DNA of 64,000 nucleotides from Anthoceros angustus (lineage: Eukaryota > Streptophyta > Anthocerotopsida > Anthocerotales > Anthocerotaceae), in NCBI GenBank assembly GCA_010909165.1, contig VJWM01000240.1, positions 1-64,000 on the forward strand, written 5' to 3'. Position numbers and translations under genes: made by a program. Shown piece by piece: positions 10,688 to 23,530 of the stretch (positions are counted from its first letter, which is position 1; every line of letters begins with the position of its first letter). The notes under the pieces are model-generated. The model had not been told where the DNA came from, made no database searches, and worked only from the letters and a program-made list of their open reading frames with translations.

Positions 10688-13600
10688 TTATCTGATGGAT
10701 ACCTCGTGTTCTCGCAAGTTAGCTCTAAATGCTCTGCTCATACTACTGTAGACTGACACTCTTCCGTCTTTCGATGCACTCGCGAAAATGCCCTCTGACC
10801 AGTCTGCCGCCACTGAAGTTATGCGAGAACCTGTGAATCAATGACACATTGTCAGTGTCTGGGGTGGAAGAGGAAGGAGCAGAAGGAAGACCCTAAAAAA
10901 CTAAGCCACACCTTTGAGCTCTAGGAACTGTAAGAGTTTTCGTCCACTCAGGACATCAACAGCATAGGCTTCACCATCATCTGTTCCAATGATCGCGCAA
11001 GGACCTGATGTGCTTGCTGCAGAAGCTCTACAAGCACAGGATTCGCAAGGTGCATGTTTCTCCCATAAAGAGAACACAAGCTCGCGCTTCAAGAGTGACA
11101 AGATGTTGTGAGGGCACAAAAGGGTGTAGCCACATACCTGTCATCCAATGGCAGGCCCAGGAAGACTTCATCTCCCTTGGCTGCCGCATAGCGGTAGCTT
11201 AGCCTCTTTAGTTCACTGTTTTGAAATCGTGGGCTGTGATCTCCATTATCGATTTGTGAGCTAGTGCAGACCAGAAAGCAGAAATCGGCGTTGAGGGCTG
11301 GCCAGCGCTTTGCACTGTCTTCGTTGGCAGATGGAGACGGTACGAAGTCAAGTAAGTGAGCCCTCAAAAGAATGAAGTCTGGTTGAGGGCTGCCAAACGA
11401 TTTCAGAAGGACCCGTTCTCGATAATCCCTGCAAAGTGCGACCAGTATGCGAGGGTCAAGTTTCATCGTCGGTAGGTGGTGGCTGGCATGAAGACATGCA
11501 AGAGGATTGAAACCCACCACATAGCAAACGTCCCCCCAGAAGTACATCCTACAATATGATGCACAGACCCAGGCACGACAAGGAGCTCGGTAACAGTTGA
11601 TGTGCCTGATCCTTTGCTTGGCAGCTCAAATGCCTCCTGGCAGAATCTGAAGGTTTCGCAGAAGTGCGCAATTAGCAGCAGACACGTGTCACAACGAAGA
11701 CGTAAACTTCCTACAATTCTCGTCTTGATCATCATGGTAGAGGACATCCAAGAGCTACAAGTTCCTAGCATTATGTCGAGGATACGTTGAAAAAGGTAGG
11801 CAGATCAGGGGTACTCACTTCCAGGTAGGGTCCATAATCCAGCAGTTGACGTGGCCATAAGTTCCAGCAGCAATGACGACCAGAGGCTCTGGTGCTATCA
11901 TGCAGCGCATTGCAGTGGAGCACCTCAGCATTGCTTGAAGCCAAACTTCTTTATTGTTGAAGGCCACAATCTGCAGTCCATGGCCGTACGTAGCACAGTG
12001 CCTGTCATCCAGCCCAGTCAAGATCGAAGGTGCTTATTAGAAAGGCGTGGTCCGGAACTAAACTCGGCCACACAAGTCGACCCCAAAAGCCACACCACTG
12101 TCATTCGAACACAATATTGCCTCGTATTGGGTAGGCTGAAGTAGTCGAGCATCAAGATCCCCTTGCCATCTGGCGTAAAAAGCAGACCTTGTTCCTGAGC
12201 AGTAGGTCGGAAGGGATAAGCCCGTAAGACAGAAAATCTCTCAAGTCCAGGAACAACAACTGTTCAACATCAATACAGGTCACTCACCTCCTCTACAACA
12301 CTGCTCTGCTTGATACCAAGAGTGAAAGACGTAACAAGGTCAAACTCTATGTCCCCAGATGCCGAATCCTCACTTCTGAAAATGAAAAGTCTGCGGCTTC
12401 CTTCTTCAGCATTAGCGCAACACACACACAGTTGGATGGTATCCTGACCAACACGAAGGGTCATGAACACCACAGGTGCTGGACACACGAAATGCCCAAT
12501 GCATTGAGGTGCAGTTGATCGAACCAAAACCTTCGAAGCAGGAAGTGGAGAAACACAAACACTTTCCAGCTCCTGTGGAACATACGGCTCCTGCTCATGT
12601 GGCTTCTCAGATCCCTGATTTGAGTGTCTGTCCTTACCAACGCATCCAGCAACAACTTCTAGCAGCTCCTGTGAGCTGTAGAGATCCTCAGGGTTAAGAT
12701 CTGTCGTCCACCATTCAACAGTCTGTACTTGAGAATCATCTCCGGTGTGCATACTTGTGCTCTGAGCTCTTAAACCTTCGGCTTTTCTGCTAATACAGTC
12801 ATCCATAGAGATTTCTCCCATACCCCGTAAGTAACTGGAGAATTGCAAATTTCCATTATTGCACGCTGGCTGACCTTGCTCTCTGCCAGGTTCGTCAGTC
12901 TGCTTCAAAGGAAGCGCCTCCATCTCTGATTGCAATGATCCAGTGGTTGAAAATGCAGGATGAAGTCCCTTCGCAACAGCAAAAGCTTGCTGGTCATGCT
13001 GTTGTCCTAATTGGCCACTGTTGTCTTTCGGCAGATCCTTCTGACGACTGGTGGGTACTAATGTAGGAGTTCGCATCTCTGCAGAATCAACTTTGTCCAC
13101 CCCAACCACATTTCCATACAGAGTGCTCCTGTTGATGCAGTTTCCGTTGAGTACTGGACAGGGACTGCTACTCAGATGCTGCAGGCTAGCAATTGCAGAA
13201 GGATAATTTTGAGGTGGACCATATATTGGAGATCCCTCAATCTTGTCCAATAGTCCACACGCGCTGCTTTCCTCGTTCCTTGCTGGACCCACATCGCCTT
13301 GCGTGCTTGCGCGGTGAAAATTTGATGCATTACTGATGGAGACTGTCTCTAGATTCACTGGTCTATTCCTCCGTAGTGGTAATGTTGGTAGAAAAATTGC
13401 CATCATGTCATGTGCTGCCTGCTGCCCGGCTGACATCTCAAACTGGCTACGGCTCTCGATCAGATCCCCCAAATGTTCACCACCCGCATCTGGTTCGGGA
13501 TCAGTGTCCATGTCAAGGTCAAGGTCAACATCAACATCAGAAGGCAAAGTAGTAGCCACACCAAGGTGGTTCGTTCTGCACGGGGCCACATCAAACTTGA

Positions 13601-14271
13601 ACCTTTTAGCGAGAACAGGCCTACTCCTACTTCTGATGAAGACATTCCCCTGTGAAGAACGATACTCGAGATTCGAGCCGTCTATACAACAATCTGCTCC
13701 CTGCCTCCTCTTATTGCAAAGAACGTTGCTCGATGGTTCCTGCGTTTCTGAGGTGGATGCCGAGTTACAATGCCTCCCGTCCTTCCCCAGAGCAGGCAGA
13801 ACGTTTTCCCTGTTGATCAAGCCTGTCTCATCCTCCTTCTTACCAGGAACTGCTGCCTGCACAGTGCCAGATCCACTACAAACCAGACTCTGCTTTCGCC
13901 GCTTCCTGGATGGCAACTGCAGCTTCCCTGGTCTGTTGTTTTCAGGTGTGCTTGCGCAGACCGAAGCGGCCATCCCGCCACTCTCTTCTTGCCTGCCATG
14001 AAAAGATCCTCTCCTGGAAGCACCACTGTTTGCATTGACTAGCGAGCTCTCAAGAGCATCATGCCGGTCGATCACCTTCATTATACCCTGTGCTGGAAAA
14101 TTATAACATCCTTTCCCGTTATCTGCATCCGGAGTAGTCAGATCCAGAGCTTCCTGAGCATGTGCATAGCTCTGTGTTGCACTATTAGAGGGCGCTGCAC
14201 GTAGATCCTGAAGTAGCTCATGCACTGACCGATGATCGAAACCAAATAGGTGCAGAGCATGGGACAAATGT
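10688..14271 (-). CDS. Multi-exon gene for a protein with a C-terminal WD40-like propeller (PALB2-like fold suspected)
   Basis: Deduced exons (minus): 12,288-14,271; 12,113-12,259; 11,819-12,032; about 11,475-11,754; 11,138-about 11,475; 10,912-11,027; 10,688-10,830 with TAA at 10,688-10,690. Several junctions show GT/AG signals with matching phase: 11,138/11,027 and 10,912/10,830 agree exactly. The large exon encodes about 660 residues of low-complexity, polar sequence with a basic cluster 'SRKRRKQS' (possible nuclear signal). From its end onward come propeller-like strands: 'QLCVCCANAEEG', 'QGLLFTPDGKGILMLD', 'VIAAGTYGHVNCWIMD', 'HIVGCTSGGTFAMW', 'CAIIGTDDGEAYAVDV' and a last blade 'SEGIFASASKDGRVSVYS'. 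A long disordered N-terminus plus C-terminal propeller resembles PALB2, a recombination scaffold, but other WD40 proteins are possible. A frame change near 11,475 and the 12,288/12,259 junction are unresolved. Confidence 0.7.
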
Positions 14272-15062
14272 CTTTAAACACCAGGGGACACCTTTCTACG
14301 TTGCTGGCCAGAGTGAACAGAGGACGGAGTCTCAAGGTCTACCTCCAGGCCATCTTCAGCGGACTCTGCCTCCCTCCATCCTTGTCTGCCACTCAGCGCC
14401 TTCTTCCAGGCTGCGGTTGCTGTCTCTCCTGACCTTACACCCGGTTTCGGAAGTAACCTAAACGAGAGGAAGAATTTGAGCAGAGTTGCCCTGACATCTA
14501 TGCATCAAAATCCTTCTTGCTCACCAATTATACTTCGAAGAGAGGCCCGCGTGGCCCCTCGCAGGCCTCCATTGTAAACCAGAGTCCATGTCACTGTCGC
14601 TTAGCCTTGTAGCCTCCTGGAAAAGGATACTTGTTCCCGCCATGCGCAATTAATCAAAACAGTTTCTTCGAAGGTCTTAAGAAGCACCAGCTTCCCAAAT
14701 GAACAACCAGCGCTTGCCATAGCCACCAGCAATCTTCCCTAGGACCTGGGCAGAGCATACAGACCGGAGCATTGCTCCAGCGGTACAATTCTCCAATGCA
14801 GAGAAGCACAATTTCACCATCGGATGGCTCCATTTCTGAGCTGCAACATCTACAACTGTACAACTCGATGCCGGAAGGCGCGCGCTGTCAGCTTACATCC
14901 ATTTGCCTCCGCCAAAACTGGCGGCTGTGGCTCCGCTTCCACACACCGAGACCTGTTTGAACGAGCCCGCTCCCGCGCGAGGAGTCTCATCCCGTTCCGT
15001 GCTGTTCTCAGGACGTAAGACCCGTTCCGTTGGACTGTGGTGATCACGCAGTTGTCGAACAT
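14272..15062 (-). other. Probable upstream exons of the WD40-like gene
   Basis: The large exon opens right after an AG at 14,272-14,273 with an in-frame stop just upstream, so the true start must lie further 5'. A minus frame reading 'VAAQKWSHPMVKLCFSALEN' and then 'GKIAGGYGKRWLFIWEAG' (about 14,845-14,680) follows an AG and looks coding. An ATG at 15,060-15,062 opens a 70-codon frame that could hold the first exon. Donor and acceptor pairing here was not settled. Confidence 0.4.
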
Positions 15063-18000
15063 CTAAAAACACACCTCGAAAAAAGAAGGTTTTATTAACG
15101 AAACAGGAGATGGGTGAACACTAGGTATGGTAGGTTTACGTAGGTACTAGGTAGAAATGATGTACCAATATAATAACTTCACCACACGAATTACTGGAGA
15201 GTACAATTAACCGAGAATTGCTATCGTTTGAGAGCATTGCAGGTACATAGTAGTATTGTTGATTATCAAAGTGGATGTCACACGATGAGGTGACTTGTGT
15301 AATTTGTAAGGATTTAATTATGTTCGGCAAAGAGATTACTAAAATAAATATACAAGTAATCATAACACAATCTTAATCTTTAGGACGATACCGGGGTCAC
15401 ATAGATACTACTTAATACTTAATTAGGATAATATAAATTAGAGACGAGCGGATAATAGGATTTGGATGATGATGGGGTTTGATAGGGTTCTGGATAATGG
15501 CGGATTAGATCGCGTTCGTGATGCAACGCCGTCGCAATGGCCGTGTCTGTGCCATAGATGCAACTTAAGTTTCACACTAAGAGTTAAGTTACAGTTTATT
15601 ATGTCTTGGAAAGTGGGGAGACTAGGGAGTTAAGAAGGCCAATCTACTATTGTAATGAAACATTTTTCAAAGCAACAGGGTTGTCGCCCTTGCGCTCCAA
15701 CCATGTTTCCGTTCGTGTCCGGCAACATTTGACAAGGCTGCAGTCTTTCTAACACCTGTGTCTGACACTAAGCGTGTGAACCGAGTAGTGGGCCGTCGTC
15801 AAGGGTACTTATTTCCTCATATTGAATAGTTATTCAATAATACATAGTAATACTTGAATTTTAAAGATTTGTGTGTATATTTTTAATATGATTTAATTAG
15901 TATTATATTAATTAATTAATTAATTGAAGTTTTTATAAAAGAGACCATTGATCATTTGGATTTTATCGTAGAGGCTACTATGGTTCGGAACTACCGAGCC
16001 CTTGGAACCCTTTAGTTCGGCCGCTCTTTTGAAACAGGAACTGGTGATTAGGAACTGAAGTGATTTGGTCGAAACTGCACATACATAGAACACACTCCAT
16101 TCGTAAATTGAATGTGACCTTCTCAAACGGCTAGACAACAACCACAAACATTGTAACAAGAAGTTAACGCACGTGTCAGTGTACCAAGTACTGAGCAGTG
16201 GGGGAGCAGCTACTTACAATAAGCAGAATTCAAATAAGAAGATAGATGATCTCGGGTCGGGATCCAACTCGAAGCCAGGAACTACAGTACTTAGCAAGCA
16301 AACCTGCAGGAGATAAATGCTCAATTGCCTTTAATAGACAAGAGTGCATTTGTAGCGCGGCCTAGCTGTTGGAAGATGGGTCATCGATTGAGTTGACGAC
16401 TGTGACGTAGCTAAGCGCAAGAGCGTGAAATCTCAGAGTCGAAGTCGGAGTAGTTAGGCCCTTCCTGATTCCAAGTTCTAACTACCTTGCGTACACTTGT
16501 TATTATCATCCGAAAAATAGCTTATTCACCTAGACTACCTACCTATTATTTATTTTCTCTCAAGGCTTCTTGAATTGCTACTGAGATCGGCATACAGATG
16601 TGTTACGCATGCAGCTGAAGCGAAGCACGGTGAATGTGACTTCACGTCACTTCCCACATCCTTGTGCACTGCATACTTGAATGAAAAGATATCAATGGAT
16701 TGTTTTATTGCAAGCTCATTAACTACCTATATAGCCATATGCTAAATCAGAAGGTAACAATTTATCAAGAGGACCACGAATATACCAATTAAAACTTTAA
16801 AAACATTTTCCATGGCAATGACGGAAAGTATTGTTCCACATATTCTTGGAGTTTGTGCTTCTCCTTAACTACTTTGGGGACAATCGAATGCCATGGTCGT
16901 GCACAAACTTGTCTTTGGGGACGATGGTTCTATGTTTGCAGATCGAAGCATGGGTCTTCATCGACCTGCTTTCTTTTGGTAACTCCGCTTGCAACCCACG
17001 ACTACCCAGTGGGTTCATATGGGAGTCTTTTACCTTCCCCATTTAGGTAGACAATTGGACACTCATGTCTACGGGGACCATGGAGCCAAGAAACTATAGT
17101 ACATAGCAAGCAAACTTGTAAGAGGCAAATGCTTGAATTTGACGTGGTCGATTGCCTTTAGGAGGCTTGAATTGTTTGAATTCAAAGTAGCGGGGTGCGT
17201 TCGTGTCACGGCCTAGACATTGGAAGATGCATCACCAATCGACTCGACGAGCTTGACATAGCTGAGTGTGGTAGGTTTACCCTGGTCACTTAGAGCTAGC
17301 TTCGATGGCCACACTTATCCCACGGTCGTCGAATCTGTAGGTTCGATCCCAAGGGACTTGTTTGGACAGTCTCGCCTAGGGTGTTATTTTCCCTCACTTT
17401 CACACTTCGCCTCTCTCACATTCCTCTCACGATTCACTTCTGAAAGGTGGGTTTTGGGATTGTCCGGCCCACAGCTCCACTGCGCCCTCCCGTCTCCTCT
17501 AATTCCTACGTCTAGAAACACTACAACGACAATATGACAATAACTCAAACTTCGCAATTCTCTTCCTCAATCAGCTACCTCTATCCTCAATTTCATGAAC
17601 TCGCGAGCCTCTCTTACGGCACATCTGGCTGGAGTGACCGCCTGATGGATATTTCGCTTGGGCCGGTAGCCCCGCGATTGCTCCTAACGAGAGCTCCCTA
17701 GAGTTCGTTGGTTCCCAAAGGCCATCTCTCGATGAACCTCCAGCGTTAGTTGCCCTACAAGATGCCACCAAGCAAAGGCACACAGTAGCCACAAGATGAA
17801 GCCTTCCACAAGGAAAAGGTCTTGCCAAGGGTCGGGCCGTGCACCGCCCTCCTGGCCCAGAGCCTCCGATCAACCTTGTTCCCCCGTGCTCGAGTCGCTT
17901 GGCAAACGGTGGACAATCGCGCACACAATCACAACGAAAAGGTACACGACTACGACGAAGAATCGTGAGGATTGATATCGAACTGTTTACACTGCTCCCC

Positions 18001-18200
18001 TCTTATAGGTGGAGCAGACCTCTCGAAATGTGTGTGTCTTGAATGCAAGATGACCCTTCGGATTCCATGAAGGAATTCGTGGCTGGCAGTCCGGCCTCTT
18101 GACCCCACAGGATAAGGTCCAGCTTACTACTGCCATATTTTCCCGGGTCATCTAAGTCGCCCCTTCCTCCAAATAGTATTACTGACTTAAATACGGGCCC
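15063..18200. other. AT-rich intergenic region without a supported gene
   Basis: Open frames are short and show no recognisable motif. The stretch holds AT-rich runs (for example repeated 'ttaattaatt' near 15,905-15,925) and the diverged direct repeats listed separately. It may contain terminal or non-coding parts of the element at 18.2-23.5 kb. Confidence 0.5.
16265..17265. repeat. Pair of diverged direct repeats, about 170 bp each
   Basis: The segment at about 16,265-16,435 ('gaactacagtacttagcaag', then 'tcattgcct'-like and 'gttggaagatg' words) recurs at about 17,085-17,265 with substitutions and indels. Both end in a similar 'tgacgtagct'/'tgacatagct' stretch. They are in the same orientation and roughly 820 bp apart. 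Confidence 0.65.
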
Positions 18201-18489
18201 CACTCAAGTGTCAGCACTCTGCCACAAAACATTCCTACCAGTCGTCCTACGAGTCATCCTACTAGTCAAGAGGTTGTCCGCCTTCGTTTGCTCCTCCGGA
18301 CTCCCGTGACATCCTCTTCGTCTGTGTCTTCAACGGATCGTTTCGCTCCCCCTATCAAGAGGTTGTCCGCCTTCGTTTGCTCCTCCGAACTCCCATGACG
18401 TCGTCTTCTTCTGTGTCTTCAACGGATCGTTTCGCTCCCCCTGTCTCAGAGCATTCCTCTTCGGAACTTATTCTGCTTGCACCTCCTAC

Positions 18490-21400
18490 CTCAGTTCTCC
18501 TCTCAGTTTATCCACTACCTTGGTAGGAGATGCAATCTCCCTTACCTCCCTCCTATCAGGAGGGAGGTAAGGGAGATTAAGAGGTAGGGGATCCCTATCA
18601 TTTCGTTTGTAGAAGGTTTTCCTTCTACCACCTCATTGGTAAGAGGTAGACCTCCTACCGCTGCCACTTTCGTAGGTGATGTCCCTACGACGTTCATCGT
18701 GAGGGTAGAAGATCGTCCTCCTCCCTCAGCACACTCGTCTGTGGGCTCAATCCTCTCTACAGTTCCTCCACTGCCTACGGGGGCTTGTTCCCCCACCTCT
18801 TGATCTCTTGCCAAGGGAGATGAGCTCTCCTTGGTCTCTCCTATACCTACCCTTTTAGGAACACTGGTAGGACTAGGCCTACCTCCCTCTTCCTTGCTTG
18901 ATACCTCTACTAAGGAAGGTTCCACCGGGGTGGTCCCGTGTACATCTTGGCTCCCCTAGTTGGCTATATCCAGCACAGCCCTTCTCTCTTTCTACCATCC
19001 TGCTACCTCGCCTTCCAAGGCCGCTACTCCTTCAAGTGTCGGAATGGTCAGATCCGTCTCCTCCTCCTCCTCATTGTATCGTTCCTCGATCGTTTTTAGG
19101 AGGTTGTTGTAATACGTGGCCACCCTGCCACTCTCTCGCTTCTACGCGTCCATGATCCTGGCTCTTAATGGGTTTACGCGCTCGCCCCACTCAGCTACAT
19201 CTGTCAACTTCATTAAAGCTACCTCCCTTTTGATCCCCGCCCTTTCTAGTTCCAAGATGAGTCTCCCAATTTCCTCTTCCTTTCGCTTGGCATCTGTCAC
19301 CAAGCGTTTCACTGTGGCTGCTGTGGCCCTAACTTGTTCGTCCCTGAGGGCCTGTATAGCCTCGAGAGTGTGACGGACCATCAACACTTCCTTCCTACAG
19401 TTCTTTGCCTCTGCTCCGTAGGCACTTGAATTGCAAGATCGTTCGATTGTTGTCATTGTTGATCCAGGAGCTCTCTGGTGATGCGAAGCTCCTCCCTAAG
19501 GCCCTTGGCAACGTTTTCCCACTTTTATTTCTTGTTCGCTAGCCCATCATATTTCCCTATGTAATACTCCTTCCACTTGTCCATCGCTAGCAATCTCTTT
19601 TGTAGGAGGTCCTTTTCATCTTCAAGGTCCAAACATGCTACTGCATCTCCTATTACCCTTGAGGTGCAAGATCCATCATTCAGGAGCCTCACAGGCTTCG
19701 AGGAAACCTGTTCTATCGCCTCCTTCCCACGGAAACTATTCCGGGCCTTACTGGCTGTCGTAGATATTGGCTCCTTTTCCCGATTCACTTCCCCTACCTT
19801 GTTTTTCAGGGTAGGGGAACGATCCTTGGTCTGATTCTTGACAGCTTCCATCTCCTCGGCCTTCTTGGCTGAACTTGCTTCCCTCTCCAAGACCTAATCT
19901 ATCATTTGCCACACATTCACCAACTTTGTGGTGATCTTGCTCTTTGACTAGGTCAAGGACAGAGTGTTGCTTCTCGGAGGTTGTCTTCAAAGCTCCCTCG
20001 AGTTTCTTCTCCACATCCTCGGTTCTCCTCTCGGTTTATCCACTACCTTGGTAGGAGATGCAATCTCTCCTCCCTCCCTATCGGGGAGGTAAGAAGATAA
20101 GATGAGGATCCCTATCATTTCGTTTGTGAAGGTTTTCCTTCTACCACCTCGTGGTAAGAGGTAGACCTCCTACCGCGCCACTTTAGGTGATGTCCCTCGG
20201 CGTTCATCGTGAGGGTAGAAGATCGTCCTCCTCCTCGGCACCTGCATGGGCTCAATCCTCTCTGATTCCTCCACGCCTCACGGGGCTTGTTCCCCCACCT
20301 CTTGATCTCTTGCCAAGGGAGATGAGCTCTCCTTGGTCTCTCCTCCTACCCTTTTAGGAACACTGGTAGGACTAGGCCTACCTCCCTCTTCCTTGCTTGA
20401 TACCTCTACTAAGGAAGGTTCCACCGGGGTGGTCCCGTGTACATCTTGGCTCCCCTAGTTGGCTATATCCAGCACAGCCCTTCTCTCTTTCTACCATCCT
20501 GCTACCTCGCCTTCCAAGGCCGCTACTCCTTCAAGTGTCGAATGGTCGGATCCGTCTCCTCCTCCTCCTCATTGTATCGTTCCTCGATCGTTTTAGGAGG
20601 TTGTTGTAATCTGTAGCCACCACCACTCTCTCGCTTCTCTGCGTCCATGATCCACAGCTCTTAATGGGTTTACGCGCTCGCCCCACTCAGCTACATCTAT
20701 CAACTTCATTAAAGCTACCTCCCTTTTGATCCCCGCCCTTTCTAGTTCCAAGATGAGTCTCCCAATTTCCTCTTCCTTTAAGCAGCATCAGCTGCGTTTT
20801 CCTTTGTAGCTGTGGCTAACTTGTCCACGAGGGCTGTATAGCCTCGAGAGTGTGACGGACCATCAACACTTCCTTCCTACAGTTCTTTGCCTCTGCTCCG
20901 TAGGCACTTGAATTGCAAGATCGTTCGATTGTTGTCATTGTTGATCCAGGAGCTCTCTGGTGATGCGAAGCTCCTCCCTAAGGCCCTTGGCGTTTTCCAC
21001 TTTTATTTCTTGTTCGCTAGCCCATCATATTTCCCTATGTAATACTCCTTCCACTTGTCCATCGCTAGCAATCTCTTTTGTAGGAGGTCCTTTTCATCTT
21101 CAAGGTCCAAACATGCTACTGCATCTCCTATTACCCTTGAGGTGCAAGATCCATCATTCAGGAGCCTCACAGGCTTCGAGGAAACCTGTTCTATCGCCTC
21201 CTTCCCACGGAAACTATTCCGGGCCTTCTTGGTATCGTAGATATTGGCTCCTTTTCTGATTCACTTCCCCTACCTTGTTTTCGGGGTGAGGCGATCCTGG
21301 TCCGATTCTTGTGACTTCCATCTCCTCGGCCTTCTTGGCTGAACTTGCTTCCCTCTCCAAGACCTAATCTATCATTTGCCACACATTCACCAACTTTGTG

Positions 21401-21490
21401 GTGATCTTGCTCTTTGACTAGGTCAAGGACAGAGTGTTGCTTCTCGGAGGTTGTCTTCAAAGCTCCCTCGAGTTTCTTCTCCACATCCTC
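18490..21490. repeat. Tandem duplication of about 1.49 kb covering the coiled-coil region
   Basis: Copy 1 (about 18,490-20,010) and copy 2 (about 20,010-21,490) share long identical stretches. For example, the frame starting 18,898 is repeated at 20,397 and that at 19,577 at 21,055, offsets of 1,499 and 1,478. Differences are mostly small deletions in copy 2. The coiled-coil part of the element protein is thus present twice and both copies are frame-broken. Confidence 0.9.
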
Positions 21491-22650
21491 CGGTTCTCAA
21501 CGCGAACTTCAACAGCTTCTCTCATATTCTCCACTAAGACGTCTACCGGCCCCATTCCCATTTCTCGCAACTTGGTAGCCATTCTCTGGAAGATTCCAGT
21601 TGCTCTCAAAACTCCTCCTACTGCCCCTCCTGCTGGTGCGCAGTCACCAACATTCCTCGGCGGTCTTCCTTGTCACCTTCTACTTCCATTCTACTTCTAG
21701 GTCCATCTTGCTCTGTTTCGGTAGGAGCTATGTCTCCTACAGAAGGCCCTCCTTCCTTCGCTGTTCCTCCCGTAGGAGCTCCTTCCTCTATAGGTACTCC
21801 AGCTCCTACCGGACTTTCCCCGGCTGATGGTATCTGTCTACCAATGTGAATTCCTTTGGTAGGTGACCAGTCGGGCATCCTTCCCTACCCGTTGGCTTCT
21901 TCCAGCTCTTCTTCCTTCAAAACCTCCTTCCGGTGGTGTAGGTGTATTAGAAAGGTAGAGGCAAAGCTAATCTTGGCCTCCTCACTCATCAAATGATTTA
22001 TGTGAGCAACTGTCTGCTCATAAAGAATGCTCGCCCAATCTACCAGTTTCCCTTGGGACATCTTGTAGATCATCATAAAATGTGAGTTGCTTATGTAGGT
22101 CTTCTTGGCTGCACTAATTAGTCCCAACCAAATGTTTGCGAAGAGGTTCCACTTACGTTCCTTAAACATTAACACTCGCCAGCCATTCCTATGGGACCAA
22201 ACTTCTTCCTTAGGCCGTAGGAACATGTCCATGGCTACTTCCGGATCTGATTCTTAGAAAACTGTGCCGATGGGATGATTCGCCCCTTGTGCGCCTCTGG
22301 AATCAGGTAGGTCTGCTAGAAATGGCGCACCTTCCATGTTCCAGGGTGACTCCTTACCGTCACATCTTCAGGCATCCTTATCTCCCCTCTAGTGGCTCTC
22401 AATCGCCGTGCGCATTCCTGTACCGGGGCTGGACTTGGGTAGAGTCGCTCGGGCACTAGGTACAACCACTCCATCTTCAATTCTTCTGCATAATGCTCGA
22501 AGGCGTCCAAGTCTCGCGGTGAGATTTGAACGGGTCGGAAGTCAAACTCGGGCATCGGATGTTTCTTGCCTTTGCCTCGACTAGGAGGAGTGAGTAGCAT
22601 TGCCTTCCATCCATCCCCCTGAATCGGCGTACTACCGCCCGTTCTCACTT
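18540..22650 (-). pseudogene. Element-encoded protein: plant-transposon-like domain followed by long coiled coil (decayed)
   Basis: From 22,648 downward the minus strand encodes a start region ending in a 'GKGKKHPMPEFDFRP' motif, then at 22,232-21,885 'KWNLFANIWLGLISAAKKTY' and 'SQGKLVDWASILYEQTVAHI'. This resembles the 'putative plant transposon protein' domain (Transposase_32 type), usually found in gag-like or transposon ORFs. A Pro/Gly/Glu-rich linker follows (21,878-21,618), then a heptad-rich coiled coil ('EKQHSVLDLVKEQDHHKVGE', 'AKRKEEEIGRLILELERAGI'). An acidic Ser/Thr-rich tail closes it (18,925-18,542). Frameshifts are frequent. The same protein is encoded on plus at 58.5-64 kb, with motifs such as 'ARNCRKEVLMAQRSLE' matching 'AKNCRKEVLMVRHTLE' here. 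Function is unknown; membership of an element is inferred from copy number. Confidence 0.6.
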
Positions 22651-23530
22651 CTCACCATTTACACAAAGGGAGCACACACAAGGATAGGAATTTGAGGGAA
22701 AGAGGAGCAATCTATCAGGCTAGAGAGGGAAGTAAGTAGAAGAAGGGTGCTAGGGCCGACAGACGAGAGGATTCTGCCCCCTCCCCTTTCTGTCAAAGAA
22801 AACTTGGACCTGTCCCCTCAAACTCCTCCTCAGCAACCGCTCTTGTCGTCCGTCGAGGGAATCCTTCGGCTGCGGCAAGTTCTCCACTGCCTGCTTTCCC
22901 TTGCGATTGCTTCCCTCCTAGCTTCTCACTAGCTCACTGAGCTAATCTCCTCTCGAGCATTTCTTCTTAGGTGCGTCACAACCTCGCGTATTCGTCTTCT
23001 CCCTCCAGAAGCACAAATTCACTTCCCCTCTCCTCGTTCGCGAAATTCCAGCTCACCCTTCCTCCGCGCTTGCAGCCCCTCAATCTCCGAGTTCCGATGG
23101 TGGCCGGTGCTCGCAGTCCGCACTCTCCTTGCGCTCGCAGCTATCAGTGCAGCCAACTTACTTCCAAGGTGCTTCGAACCCTGGCTAACTAAGGGTTTGA
23201 CAGGTATATGCAAATCTTACCCTGGATCTCTTCAGTGCGCCCCACCGCAATGCTCGCTACGTGGCCTCATCAACGATGCCATTGTTCAAACTTGATTTGC
23301 CATATCCGGACCCCCTATGATGCATATATAGCCTTTCTGCATGAGTGCTAATTTCGAGTTCCAAGGAAGTTGCCTTCCTTATTTCTCAAAATGCCTTTTC
23401 CACCTTTTTATAGTTATTTTCTCCCGACCGAAGCCCAAGGAACACCTAACCGGACTCTCGAAGTTCAAGATTTTATATCCTACTTAATTATGACTCCCTA
23501 CCAAAGACCAAGGACTTCCTACCTATATAA
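22650..23530 (-). promoter_or_regulatory. Promoter-like 5' region of the coiled-coil element (minus copy)
   Basis: The region upstream of the ORF matches, on the opposite strand, the region upstream of the plus-strand copy at 57.6-58.6 kb. Shared words include 'cctgatagatt', 'atccttgtgtgtgctccct' just before the start codon, and a TATA-like 'ctatatatgc' (here near 23,323) flanked by 'ttccttgg' words. Conservation in two inverted copies plus a TATA-like box suggests a promoter and 5' leader. This is inference only. Confidence 0.45.

Noticed and set aside
13336-14001. 221-codon plus ORF opposite the WD40-like gene
   Set aside because: Antisense shadow of the large exon; no motif, and the minus frame is far longer with splice-consistent neighbours.
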